This document shows positions 1-6,937 of a stretch of 10,108 nt of DNA, in pieces; positions within the stretch are counted from its first letter, which is position 1; each line of letters opens with the position of its first letter. The stretch is from the NCBI GenBank assembly GCA_029063695.1, contig JAIDNR010000139.1:1-10108 (forward strand), in the 5' to 3' direction. The notes below the pieces were generated by a model. The model was given only the letters and a program-made list of their open reading frames with translations, made no database searches and had not been told where the DNA came from. This stretch comes from Ruminococcus sp. Lineage in GTDB: Bacteria; Bacillota; Clostridia; Oscillospirales; Ruminococcaceae. Position numbers and translations under genes: made by a program.

Positions 1-76
1 AAATGCCCCCTTTCGTTAGACTTTATTTTGGTATACTTCTATTATACCACATTGTCTAACAAATGGGGAGCATTTC
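1..76. repeat. Long interrupted inverted repeat (hairpin-forming leader)
   Basis: The outer arms are 1-21 and 55-76. AAATGC pairs with GCATTT, CCCC with GGGG and GTTAGAC with GTCTAAC, with a one-base bulge and a few mismatches between them. A nested inner arm pairs GGTATA (30-35) with TATACC (43-48). There is no T-run after the right arm on the plus strand, so it does not look like a rightward terminator. On the minus strand the left arm (1-21) contains the Shine-Dalgarno-like AAAGGGGG, which would be base-paired in any transcript that enters from the right. See the linked finding for a possible role. Confidence 0.6.
41..49 (-). promoter_or_regulatory. Extended -10 promoter reading leftward out of the window
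   Basis: The minus strand reads TGGTATAAT (49 to 41), a perfect TATAAT preceded by TGN, the extended -10 form that can work without a good -35. No acceptable -35 hexamer lies at 16-18 bp. Transcription would start near 34 and run off the window after an AAAGGGGG Shine-Dalgarno candidate at 13-6. The presumed client gene, perhaps a transposase, is not visible. Confidence 0.45.
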
Positions 77-95
77 ATTTCTCAGGTTCACTTTT

Positions 96-143
96 TTATT
101 AAAAATTGCGGTCAAAAGTAGACGCTTATCAAAAATTGTGGTT
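96..143. repeat. Two 18-bp imperfect direct repeats, 30 bp apart
   Basis: Copies lie at 96-113 and 126-143. Both follow the pattern TTAT(T/C)AAAAATTG(C/T)GGT(C/T) and match at 15 of 18 positions. The 30-bp start-to-start spacing is close to three helical turns, as expected if one protein binds both on the same face of the DNA. Multiple spaced repeats of this kind inside the tip are typical transposase-binding sites of IS21-family ends. They could also be operators for the flanking xylanase promoter. Confidence 0.6.
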
Positions 144-158
144 TTTGTGTATTTAACA

Positions 159-187
159 TTGACAGAATAAATATTTTGTGTTAATAT
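159..187 (+). promoter_or_regulatory. Candidate xylanase promoter (TTGACA-17-TAATAT)
   Basis: A perfect -35 hexamer TTGACA (159-164) is followed after exactly 17 bp by TAATAT (182-187), which matches the -10 consensus at four of six positions. It faces the xylanase, giving a leader of roughly 65 bases. The -10 lies inside the palindrome TTAATATTAA (181-190). The -35 coincides with the proposed outer tip of the insertion-sequence end. The AT-rich DNA down to 226 holds other weak TATA-like strings, so this is the best of several candidates. Confidence 0.5.
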
Positions 188-243
188 TAAAATAGGTAAT
201 ATTTATTTTTGTGGATATTATAAGAGATGCATATTTTAATCAT

Positions 244-249
244 GGAGGG
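244..249 (+). promoter_or_regulatory. Ribosome binding site that fixes the xylanase start
   Basis: GGAGGG sits 10 bases before the ATG at 260. In-frame ATGs at 227 and 242 lie upstream of or overlap this site, and the ATG at 251 is only one base away, so 260 is the sensible start. It also places the signal peptide at the very N-terminus. Confidence 0.75.
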
Positions 250-259
250 TATGATTATC

Positions 260-2212
260 ATGAAGAAAAAACACTTCAACAGATTTGCTGCCTGCACTTT
301 TGCGGCAGCTATGGCTATTTCTGCTATGCCAACAGCTTGTGCGATTGATACTACTGAAATCACATCAAATGGAACAGTAATTTATTCATTTGATTTTGAA
401 GATGATGATGTTTCTGCTTTTACAAACAGAGGCGGAAATGATACAACTGTCATTTCAACAACAGATGAATCAGCTGTAAGCGGAAGCAAGTCGCTCCTTG
501 CAAGCGGTCGTTCATCATCATGGAACGGTCCTGCTTTTCAGCTTGATGACAAGCTTGAGCCTTTTACTGAATATTATATCAGTGCAAAGGTAAAGGGCAA
601 GTATTATACAGGTGCTACTTTCAGCTTCCAGTATACAAATGCTGATGGCGAAACAACGTACCATAATCTTGCAAGCCTTAACGGCAATGACTGGCAGACT
701 CTTGAGCCGACTAAAGTTAGCTTTACTGATGAAATGACAGGCGTTTTCGTTTACTTCGAGGGAGGTACTGACGATTTACTCGTTGATGATTTTGTCGTTG
801 AAAAAGCTCCTGCCGTTGAAATCGAACAGGATATTCCGTCACTCAGCGATGTTTTTGCTGATGCTTTCAAAGTAGGTAACGCTATTACTCCTAATGATTT
901 GAGTTCAAAGGCTACTATGGAACTTATTGAAAAGCATTTCAGCGGAAGTCTTACAGCAGGTAATGAAATGAAGCCCGACGCTGTGCTTAATCAGTCCGCT
1001 TGTCAGGCTTATTTCGAGGAAACAGGCGATGATACTGTCCCGCAGATTTCTTTCAGTGCAGCAAAGCCGTTCCTTAACTATTGTCAGAAAAATAATATCC
1101 CTGTAAGAATTCATACTCTTGTATGGCACAGCCAAACTCCTGACTGGTTCTTCAAAGAGGGATACACTAACGACGGCGAATGGGTGTCAAAAGAAAAAAT
1201 GCTTGCACGTATGGAAAATTACATCAAGGCTTATTTTGAGGAACTTATTAAACTTTATCCCGATATTGATTTCTATGCCTGCGACGTTGTAAATGAAGCA
1301 TGGACAGACGGCGGTACTCCGAGAAATGCAGGAGAACAGGGTCAGAGCGGTTCAAGTAATTCCGCATGGGTTCAGGTTTTCGGTGACAACTCATTTATTG
1401 AACCTGCCTTTGAATTTGCAAGAAAATATGCTCCTGAGGGCTGTAAACTCTATTACAATGACTTCAACGAGTATATGGACGGCAAAATCAAAGCTGTATG
1501 TGAAATGGCTACAGACCTTAAAGAAAAAGGTCTCATCGACGGTATCGGTATGCAGTCTCATCTTGATGTACGTTCAGGCTCAGACGCTTTCCCGGCTGTA
1601 AATATATACAACAGGGCTCTTGACAAATATTCCGAACTCGGTCTTGATATTCAGATTACTGAACTTGATGCAACAACAACTACAAATCCTACAGATGAGA
1701 GTTTTGCTGCTCAGGCTGAATATTATAAGGGTATCGTTGATTCTATCTATGCTCACAAAGATAATATCTCAGCTCTTGTTATATGGGGTGTTACTGATGA
1801 CGGAAGCTGGCGTGCAGACAGATGTCCTCTGCTTTTCGATGCCGACTATAAGGCTAAACCCGCATTCTATTCAATAATTGAGGGCAGGGAAATTCCTGAA
1901 AAACCGACTACAGGCAAACCCGACGAAAATACAACAACGACTGCTGAACCCATAGGAAAAACACTTATCGGAGACGCAAATGAGGACGGTTCTGTTGATA
2001 TTGCCGATGCAACTGCAATTATCCAGCATATGGGCAATCCCGACGAATATGCTCTTTCGGAACAGGGTAAGCTTAATGCCGATATTGTAAATCAGGGCGA
2101 CGGCGTAACAGGTGCTGATGCCGTAGCACTTCAGCTTATAGAAGCTAAAAAAATTAAACAGTCCGATTTGCCGATTACCATGGAGCAGTATAATGAACTT
2201 CTCAGTGAATAA
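260..2212 (+). CDS. Secreted dockerin-bearing GH10 endo-beta-1,4-xylanase with N-terminal CBM22
   Basis: Predicted to hydrolyse internal beta-1,4 bonds of xylan outside the cell, docked on a cellulosome scaffold. From the ATG at 260 it has 650 residues. A signal peptide (1 to about 28, MKKKHF then a hydrophobic stretch ending TACA) is followed by a CBM22-like xylan-binding beta-sandwich (about 38-183). The GH10 barrel (about 193-542) has WHSQTPDWF near 289-297, acid/base Glu346 in CDVVNEAW, nucleophile Glu468 in ITELD, and WGVTDDGSWR near 509-518. A Thr/Pro-rich linker (about 545-570) leads to a ruminococcal dockerin (about 571-635). The first dockerin loop (DANEDGSVDIAD) is canonical. The second (DIVNQGDGVTGAD) is one residue longer than the usual 12. 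The residue before DVVNEA is Cys, where many GH10 enzymes have Trp or Tyr. All catalytic parts are intact, and it appears monocistronic with a terminator directly after it. Confidence 0.95.
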   Translation: MKKKHFNRFAACTFAAAMAISAMPTACAIDTTEITSNGTVIYSFDFEDDDVSAFTNRGGNDTTVISTTDESAVSGSKSLLASGRSSSWNGPAFQLDDKLEPFTEYYISAKVKGKYYTGATFSFQYTNADGETTYHNLASLNGNDWQTLEPTKVSFTDEMTGVFVYFEGGTDDLLVDDFVVEKAPAVEIEQDIPSLSDVFADAFKVGNAITPNDLSSKATMELIEKHFSGSLTAGNEMKPDAVLNQSACQAYFEETGDDTVPQISFSAAKPFLNYCQKNNIPVRIHTLVWHSQTPDWFFKEGYTNDGEWVSKEKMLARMENYIKAYFEELIKLYPDIDFYACDVVNEAWTDGGTPRNAGEQGQSGSSNSAWVQVFGDNSFIEPAFEFARKYAPEGCKLYYNDFNEYMDGKIKAVCEMATDLKEKGLIDGIGMQSHLDVRSGSDAFPAVNIYNRALDKYSELGLDIQITELDATTTTNPTDESFAAQAEYYKGIVDSIYAHKDNISALVIWGVTDDGSWRADRCPLLFDADYKAKPAFYSIIEGREIPEKPTTGKPDENTTTTAEPIGKTLIGDANEDGSVDIADATAIIQHMGNPDEYALSEQGKLNADIVNQGDGVTGADAVALQLIEAKKIKQSDLPITMEQYNELLSE

Positions 2213-2234
2213 CTGACCGTACATTCAGAACGTG

Positions 2235-2263
2235 AAAAAGGAGCTATAAAAAGCTCCTTTTTT
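2235..2263. terminator. Bidirectional rho-independent terminator between convergent genes
   Basis: GGAGCT (2240-2245) pairs with AGCTCC (2252-2257) around a 6-base loop. The stem is extended by an A-run on the left (2235-2239) pairing with a T-run on the right (2258-2263). The A/T flanks give a U-tract in either direction. It lies 22 bases after the xylanase stop and 16 bases after the stop of the minus-strand protease gene, so it probably ends both transcripts. Confidence 0.9.
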
Positions 2264-2278
2264 ATTCAACTTTTATAT

Positions 2279-3448
2279 TCAACTGTTTGAACCAAGAATA
2301 TACACCATATATATAACCTGAATTACAAATGAGATGCAGAACGGAATTGAACCCAGAGCAACACTCAGTCCACGTGTACTCTGTTTCGGAGTGGTTGAAG
2401 GAGTCCTGTTTTCACCGTGGAATACAAGCAGCATTATCATTCCGAGAATTGCTGCCGCAAAAAGCAGAAGCATTGCAACCTGCTGAACTTCTGGTTCTGC
2501 ATCACTGAGATATCCGAATACAGTTGAGAAAGTATTAATAAATATATGAACTGTTATTGCAGGAATAATCGAACTGTGTTTCATTGTTATATTGGCAAGC
2601 AGAATTCCGAGCAGAAAAGCAAGCAGAAACTGTGGTATATTACCGTGTGCAAGACCAAAAAATACAGCCGTTGAAAAAATCGCAAATCTCTGGTTGGCTC
2701 TGGAAAATACTTTAAGAAGCATTCCTCTGAAAAACAATTCCTCAGTAATCGGAGCTATAACACAGTTATATAATGTAATTATTACAGTTCCGAGAACTGT
2801 TTTTCCGACTCCGCTCTGGTCTATGAATGTATTGTATCCGTATTTTGAAAGAATGTCATTCACGCCGTTTGACGCATATATTGCAATAACCCACAAGAAA
2901 AGTGCCGCCATACAGTACTGCACAGCATTTCCGAAACTGAAATTCTTTGTATTTATAACAGATACGGGTTTTATTCCTGCCCATTTCATTCCGATGAATG
3001 CGTTAAGAACATTGCATACAAGATAAATAAGCATATTCAGCGAAACTACTATCGATGAACCTCTCATGTAATCATACAGCATACCTGTATCCATATTCGG
3101 ACTAATCATATGCAGAATAAAAAGAATAAGATTTAAAGCAAGCCGTGCCAAAGCTGTTGTCATGACAAACTGAAAAATCATACTCCAGCCGCCTATTGAA
3201 TAAAAACGCCTGAGATTCCGTCTTTCCTGATAATCGGGTTCAAGAGGAATACATACATTTTGGTTTTCAAGTTCGGGAATAATTTTAGCATAGTTTCCGC
3301 TGAATCCTTTGTATTCAGTCGGATTATCAAACGGATTGAACTTATCAACATATTCTTTTTCATTCAGTCTTTCCGTGAGACTGCATATCTCACGGTTAAG
3401 ACTTGAAATCTCCGCTCTGTATTTATCCTCTTCTATATAATCTTCCAA
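2279..3448 (-). CDS. CPBP-family (CAAX/Abi-type) intramembrane metalloprotease, TTG start
   Basis: A polytopic membrane protein of 389 residues if started at the TTG at 3448, which has AGGGG seven bases upstream. A TTG at 3466 overlapping the preceding stop would add six residues but has no good ribosome site. The N-terminal 85 residues are hydrophilic with a short heptad-like stretch (about 5-35). About eight hydrophobic segments follow. The CPBP catalytic motifs are present: EELFFRG (Glu236, Glu237, Arg241), FGLAHG (His268) and HIFIN (His301, Asn305). Family members cleave peptide bonds within membranes in prenyl-protein processing, bacteriocin self-immunity or signalling. The substrate here cannot be told. 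It is last in the minus-strand block, directly after trpB2. No CAAX-like substrate or bacteriocin gene is nearby, so an immunity role has no local support. Confidence 0.88.
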   Translation of the reverse strand: MEDYIEEDKYRAEISSLNREICSLTERLNEKEYVDKFNPFDNPTEYKGFSGNYAKIIPELENQNVCIPLEPDYQERRNLRRFYSIGGWSMIFQFVMTTALARLALNLILFILHMISPNMDTGMLYDYMRGSSIVVSLNMLIYLVCNVLNAFIGMKWAGIKPVSVINTKNFSFGNAVQYCMAALFLWVIAIYASNGVNDILSKYGYNTFIDQSGVGKTVLGTVIITLYNCVIAPITEELFFRGMLLKVFSRANQRFAIFSTAVFFGLAHGNIPQFLLAFLLGILLANITMKHSSIIPAITVHIFINTFSTVFGYLSDAEPEVQQVAMLLLFAAAILGMIMLLVFHGENRTPSTTPKQSTRGLSVALGSIPFCISFVIQVIYMVYILGSNS

Positions 3449-3455
3449 AGCTGCA

Positions 3456-3460
3456 CCCCT
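3456..3460 (-). promoter_or_regulatory. Ribosome binding site favouring the TTG start at 3448
   Basis: The minus strand reads AGGGG seven bases before the TTG at 3448. The alternative TTG at 3466, which overlaps the trpB2 stop as TTGA, is preceded by AAAATCAA and no purine-rich site. There is no in-frame ATG before the first membrane segment. Confidence 0.6.
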
Positions 3461-3462
3461 GT

Positions 3463-4836
3463 TCAATTGATTTTCGGCAGTGTTGCAAATGATTTCTCAA
3501 GTTCTTCGTCTGTCGGAATATAGTCGCTCATTGTACCATCATTGTAAGCGGCATAAGCATACATATCAAAGTAACCAGTACCTGTAAGACCAAAGAGAAT
3601 TGTTTTCTCTTCGCCTGTTTCTTTGCATCTGAGTGCTTCATCAATAGCAGCCTTGATAGCGTGACTGCTTTCGGGAGCGGGTAAAATTCCCTCAATTCTT
3701 GCGAATTTCTGAGCAGCCTCAAATACTGCCGTCTGCTCGACGGAAACAGCCTCCATAAGTTTCTGGTCATAGAGTTCAGAAAGTATTGCACTCATTCCGT
3801 GGTATCTCAGACCGCCTGCATGGTTAGCGGACGGCATAAATCCGCTTCCGAGAGTATACATCTTCTGCAACGGACAAACTTTTCCCGTATCACAGAAATC
3901 ATAAGCGTATACACCTCTTGTAAGACTCGGACATGATGCAGGTTCAACGGCGATTATCCTGTAATCTGCTTCACCTCTCAGCTTTTCACCCATGAACGGT
4001 GCAATAAGTCCGCCGAGATTTGAGCCGCCGCCTGCACAGCCGATAATCACATCGGGCTTTATACCGTATTTATCCATAGCGGTTTTTGTTTCAAGTCCGA
4101 TAACAGTCTGATGAAGGAGTACCTGAGAAAGCACACTTCCGAGTACATAGCGGTATCCCTCTGCTGTTGTGGCAGCTTCCACAGCCTCTGAGATTGCACA
4201 GCCGAGACTTCCGTTTGTATCGGGAAATTCAGCAAGAATCTTTCTGCCGACTTCTGTCGTCATTGAGGGAGAAGGTGTAATGCTCGCACCATATGTTCTC
4301 ATAACTTCACGTCTGAAAGGCTTCTGCTCATATGATACTTTTACCATATATACTTTGCAGTCCAAATCAAAGTATGAACAAGCCATTGAAAGAGCCGTTC
4401 CCCACTGTCCCGCACCTGTTTCTGTGGTAACGCCCTTAAGTCCCTGCTTTTTTGCATAGTAAGCCTGAGCAATTGCGGAATTGAGCTTGTGACTTCCGCT
4501 TGTATTGTTTCCCTCAAACTTGTAATAAATCTTTGCAGGAGTTCCGAGAGCCTTTTCGAGACAATATGCACGTACAAGCGGTGCAGGACGGTACATCTTG
4601 TAAAATTCCTGTATTTCTTCAGGAATATCGATATAGGGCGTAGTTTCGTCAAGTTCCTGCTTAACGAGTTCGTCACAGAAAACTGCACCGAGTTCCTCGG
4701 CAGTAACAGGTCTGCCTGTTGCCGGATTAAGAAGCGGTGCAGGCTTTTTCTTCATATCTGCACGGACATTGTACCACTGTTTCGGGAGTTCGTCCTCTGA
4801 AAGATAGATTTTGTAAGGGATTTTTTCATTTGACAT
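3463..4836 (-). CDS. trpB: TrpB2-type tryptophan synthase beta chain (PLP-dependent)
   Basis: Cytosolic PLP enzyme expected to condense indole with serine (or O-phosphoserine in some TrpB2 enzymes) to form tryptophan. It has 457 residues, longer than the roughly 400 of classical TrpB and typical of the TrpB2 (TIGR01415-like) branch. The PLP lysine is Lys117 in SGSHKLNSA, the catalytic glutamate is Glu139 in ETGAGQWG (the Trp replaces the His of TrpB1), and the phosphate-binding loop is GGGSN (269-273). The N-terminal extension, about 80 residues before MYRPAPLVRA, is also TrpB2-like. The ATG start has AAGGAG (4851-4846) nine bases upstream. No trpA or other trp gene is in view, so it probably salvages indole or works apart from the trp operon. 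It sits 63 bp after the TPM gene and just before the CPBP protease gene. Confidence 0.93.
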   Translation of the reverse strand: MSNEKIPYKIYLSEDELPKQWYNVRADMKKKPAPLLNPATGRPVTAEELGAVFCDELVKQELDETTPYIDIPEEIQEFYKMYRPAPLVRAYCLEKALGTPAKIYYKFEGNNTSGSHKLNSAIAQAYYAKKQGLKGVTTETGAGQWGTALSMACSYFDLDCKVYMVKVSYEQKPFRREVMRTYGASITPSPSMTTEVGRKILAEFPDTNGSLGCAISEAVEAATTAEGYRYVLGSVLSQVLLHQTVIGLETKTAMDKYGIKPDVIIGCAGGGSNLGGLIAPFMGEKLRGEADYRIIAVEPASCPSLTRGVYAYDFCDTGKVCPLQKMYTLGSGFMPSANHAGGLRYHGMSAILSELYDQKLMEAVSVEQTAVFEAAQKFARIEGILPAPESSHAIKAAIDEALRCKETGEEKTILFGLTGTGYFDMYAYAAYNDGTMSDYIPTDEELEKSFATLPKIN

Positions 4837-4863
4837 AATAGATTGCTCCTTTATATTTGATTT

Positions 4864-4885
4864 GAATTAAGAATAATCTCAATTC
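4864..4885 (-). repeat. Short inverted repeat in the trpB2 leader
   Basis: Nine-base arms (4864-4872 and 4877-4885) surround a 4-base loop. In the minus-strand RNA every position pairs if one G-U is allowed. The stem is AT-rich and is followed by AAATCAAAT rather than a U-run, so it is a poor intrinsic terminator. It lies between the TPM stop and the trpB2 ribosome site and could be an operator, an mRNA-processing or stabilising hairpin, or chance. Confidence 0.4.
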
Positions 4886-4899
4886 ATAATTCCTGTTGA

Positions 4900-5886
4900 T
4901 TATCTGTGACTTCCGCCTCCGCCGTGACCTCCGCTGTGGCTGTGACCTCCTCCGCCTCCGCCGTGACTTCCTCCGCTGTTTGTTTCAATCTTTTCTTTTG
5001 TAGTATAAGTTCTGATAAATCTGTCATCTTTATTTATAAACCTCGTTTCTTCATGTGATACATAAACAGCAGGATTTGCAGACGCCTTGAATTTATACCT
5101 GCTTTTTGTTGCAAAATAGAAGATAATTGCCGAAATAATTCCGACAGGAAGTGCAAATATCAATGGTCTCATTCTAACGGATAAAGGCGGACTGTTTGAA
5201 ATCACAAGATTATCGCCCTTATAGTAAAAATATTTATCTGAAGATTTATCATAATAATAGCCGTGCGGATTTTCATTGTAATAATAATCAAGCTGAGTTA
5301 AAAACTGACTTACTGCATTTATAACATCATTTGAATATTCCGAATAATCGGAAAGTCCCGACGGCGGCAGCAGATTCTGACAGGCATCGTGAATCGACTG
5401 TATATGCTTTTCATACATAAGAACAGCTTTTCCACTTGTTGATATGTAATCATAGGCAGGTTTTTCGCCTGTGAAATCCATGAAATAGAAAACACCGTCA
5501 GTATCTTCGCCGTACATCTCATCATATGTGTCATCTGCAAATATTTCAGTCTGATAGTCGCTCATTCTGTATTCACTTCCTGCAATGAATACAAAAATAT
5601 TCATGTCAAGTTCTTCTGCCTTGTTCTGAACAAGCATTGTTAGTCCGTCAAGTTCATCATCGTCAAAAAAACCGTAAGTATCAGATATTCCCGACTCCGA
5701 CGGGTCTACAGGAGTATCATTATTATAATTGCTTTTTTTAACGGTTTCACTTTTCTCTGTCGATTTTGCATTAACGACTGTTGTGTATGTTGGTGTAATT
5801 AATGATGGCATTGTAACTATGCGGATTATTGCAAACACAAAGAGCATTCCAAAAGTAACAGCTAATCTGATTAAAACTTTTTTCAT
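4900..5886 (-). CDS. TPM-domain membrane protein with Gly/His-rich C-terminal tail
   Basis: A 328-residue protein. It has an N-terminal hydrophobic segment (about 5-25, signal peptide or anchor) and a polar linker. A divergent TPM (YgcG-type) domain at about 67-200 includes DDTYDEMYGEDTDGVFYFMDF (118-138) and an ISTSGKA turn (148-154). A Tyr-rich stretch (201-222), one transmembrane helix (about 239-259), a basic region and a Gly/His/Ser tail (304-328) follow. TPM domains are extracytoplasmic folds linked to membrane-protein quality control or photosystem repair in other organisms. No enzymatic activity can be assigned here. The Gly-rich C-terminus after a membrane helix is common in this family. 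Translation is coupled to the zinc-ribbon gene by an ATGA overlap, so the two products likely act together. The TPM identification rests on architecture and weak motifs. Confidence 0.75.
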   Translation of the reverse strand: MKKVLIRLAVTFGMLFVFAIIRIVTMPSLITPTYTTVVNAKSTEKSETVKKSNYNNDTPVDPSESGISDTYGFFDDDELDGLTMLVQNKAEELDMNIFVFIAGSEYRMSDYQTEIFADDTYDEMYGEDTDGVFYFMDFTGEKPAYDYISTSGKAVLMYEKHIQSIHDACQNLLPPSGLSDYSEYSNDVINAVSQFLTQLDYYYNENPHGYYYDKSSDKYFYYKGDNLVISNSPPLSVRMRPLIFALPVGIISAIIFYFATKSRYKFKASANPAVYVSHEETRFINKDDRFIRTYTTKEKIETNSGGSHGGGGGGHSHSGGHGGGGSHR

Positions 5887-6929
5887 ATAAAGAACTGCCC
5901 TCCCATGAATACGATAACAGCAATCACAAGACCGAAAAGTGCGGAAAACAAGCCAAGCTTTTTCTTATCGAGAGGCGGAGTACCTGCAAGTTTTCCTGTC
6001 TGTCCGTTCAGGGCAAATTCATATACTTTACCGCCGTAATTATAAGTCATGAACCATACAGGCAACATAATATACTGCCATTTTGTACGGTTGATATTAT
6101 AAGATTCTCTGTGTACAACAACAGAACTATAGCCATGTACGCTGTTATGAATCACATTCTGGCACGCCTGATTTGCTCTTTCTCTTATACGTGGAAAAAC
6201 GCCTGCCTTGTCAACGTCGTATTTATCGGCAAAAAAGCCCGTAAAATAGGACATTGAGAAGTCTTTCAGCTCATTATAGTCAAAAGGCTCGATGGATTCC
6301 ATAAGCAAATCCTCAATTTTGCTTTCGCCATCCGCAGGAATACCGTCCGTAAAAATTTCTGCATTTCGTGAAATTGCATACTCTTTTGTTTCGGTATAAC
6401 GATAACTTCCCGAAGTCCAGCTTCTTTTTATTTTGCCTGTAGCCTGATAATCAGCCGAAACATCGCAGTCTGCAATCCAGAAAGGTACATAAAGTCCCGT
6501 CATTTTTTCAAGTTGCTGTTCCGATTTGAAATCGGACGGAATAAAAGGCTTTGAACTGCACCACTGTCTGAATGATGAAAGTGCATTTTCCCTTGTAACT
6601 TTGAATCCTATAACCTTGCTCGGCTTGTATTCACCTGTAAGTCGTCCCGAAAGTATAACAGGGCTGTGACAGTAATAACAGAAAGTTGCCGTTGTAAGGT
6701 CATCAGCCATAATATCAGCACCGCAGGACGAACAGTGATATAAATTCGTATGCGATTCAAAATCATCTGTTTCGGGAGCAGGAACTTCTGTTTCCATTTC
6801 AGCATAAATCTGCCGTATTCGTTCCATAGCAAAAGAACTTCGGCAGTATTCGCAGTTCAGTTCCTGTGTTTCAGGATTGAACACAAGTTCCGCACTGCAA
6901 TTCGGGCATTTATATTGTGATGCGTCCAA
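5883..6929 (-). CDS. Double zinc-ribbon (TFIIB-type) membrane protein, TTG start
   Basis: A 348-residue protein of unknown function. Two zinc ribbons open it: Cys8/Cys11 with Cys26/Cys29, and Cys66/Cys69 with Cys84/Cys87, each a CxxC pair. A mixed soluble region (about 100-315) contains YVPFWIADCDVSADY and WQYIMLPVWFMTY. A single C-terminal hydrophobic helix (about 326-347) suggests a tail anchor with the ribbons in the cytoplasm. Proteins annotated as TFIIB-type zinc ribbon-containing are known in Firmicutes beside TPM-domain proteins, and the fold alone does not imply transcription. The start is TTG with GAGGAG eight bases upstream. The nearby ATG at 6937 is in another frame. It is first in the minus-strand block, behind a strong promoter, and overlaps the TPM gene by four bases. 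Confidence 0.85.
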   Translation of the reverse strand: MDASQYKCPNCSAELVFNPETQELNCEYCRSSFAMERIRQIYAEMETEVPAPETDDFESHTNLYHCSSCGADIMADDLTTATFCYYCHSPVILSGRLTGEYKPSKVIGFKVTRENALSSFRQWCSSKPFIPSDFKSEQQLEKMTGLYVPFWIADCDVSADYQATGKIKRSWTSGSYRYTETKEYAISRNAEIFTDGIPADGESKIEDLLMESIEPFDYNELKDFSMSYFTGFFADKYDVDKAGVFPRIRERANQACQNVIHNSVHGYSSVVVHRESYNINRTKWQYIMLPVWFMTYNYGGKVYEFALNGQTGKLAGTPPLDKKKLGLFSALFGLVIAVIVFMGGQFFI

Positions 6930-6937
6930 AAAATCAT

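Larger units (their letters stand above)
1..164 (-). mobile_element. Probable terminus of an insertion sequence (IS21-like), element body off the left edge
   Basis: Read on the minus strand, this stretch begins with TGTCAATGTTAAATACAC (164 down to 147). It then has two imperfect copies of an 18-bp AT-rich motif spaced 30 bp apart, followed by a promoter-like and hairpin leader ending in a Shine-Dalgarno-like AAAGGGGG (13 to 6) that points off the window. A TG-starting tip followed by several spaced internal repeats and then a transposase gene is the known end organisation of IS21-family elements. No transposase codon is visible, so the family is inference. The exact outer boundary (taken as 164) is a guess from the TGTCAA tip, and the target duplication cannot be checked without the other end. 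It could instead be a relic, or ordinary intergenic DNA of an unrelated leftward gene. Confidence 0.42.

Noticed and set aside
1..76. Hairpin as a rho-independent terminator for a rightward gene
   Set aside because: The right arm is followed by CATTTCTCAGG, without a T-run, and the stem is interrupted.
1871..2224. 117-codon minus-strand frame opposite the xylanase C-terminus
   Set aside because: It overlaps the dockerin-coding region entirely and has no recognisable motif.
2592..3026. 144-codon open frame on the plus strand opposite the CPBP gene
   Set aside because: Fully antisense to a gene with clear catalytic motifs, with no domain signature of its own. It is a shadow frame.
2279..3448. 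CPBP protein as a bacteriocin-immunity (Abi) gene
   Set aside because: No bacteriocin precursor, transporter or double-glycine leader is visible nearby. The family is too broad to assign this role.
4169..4800. Plus-strand open frames opposite trpB2
   Set aside because: Antisense to a well-conserved enzyme, with compositions that mirror its codons.
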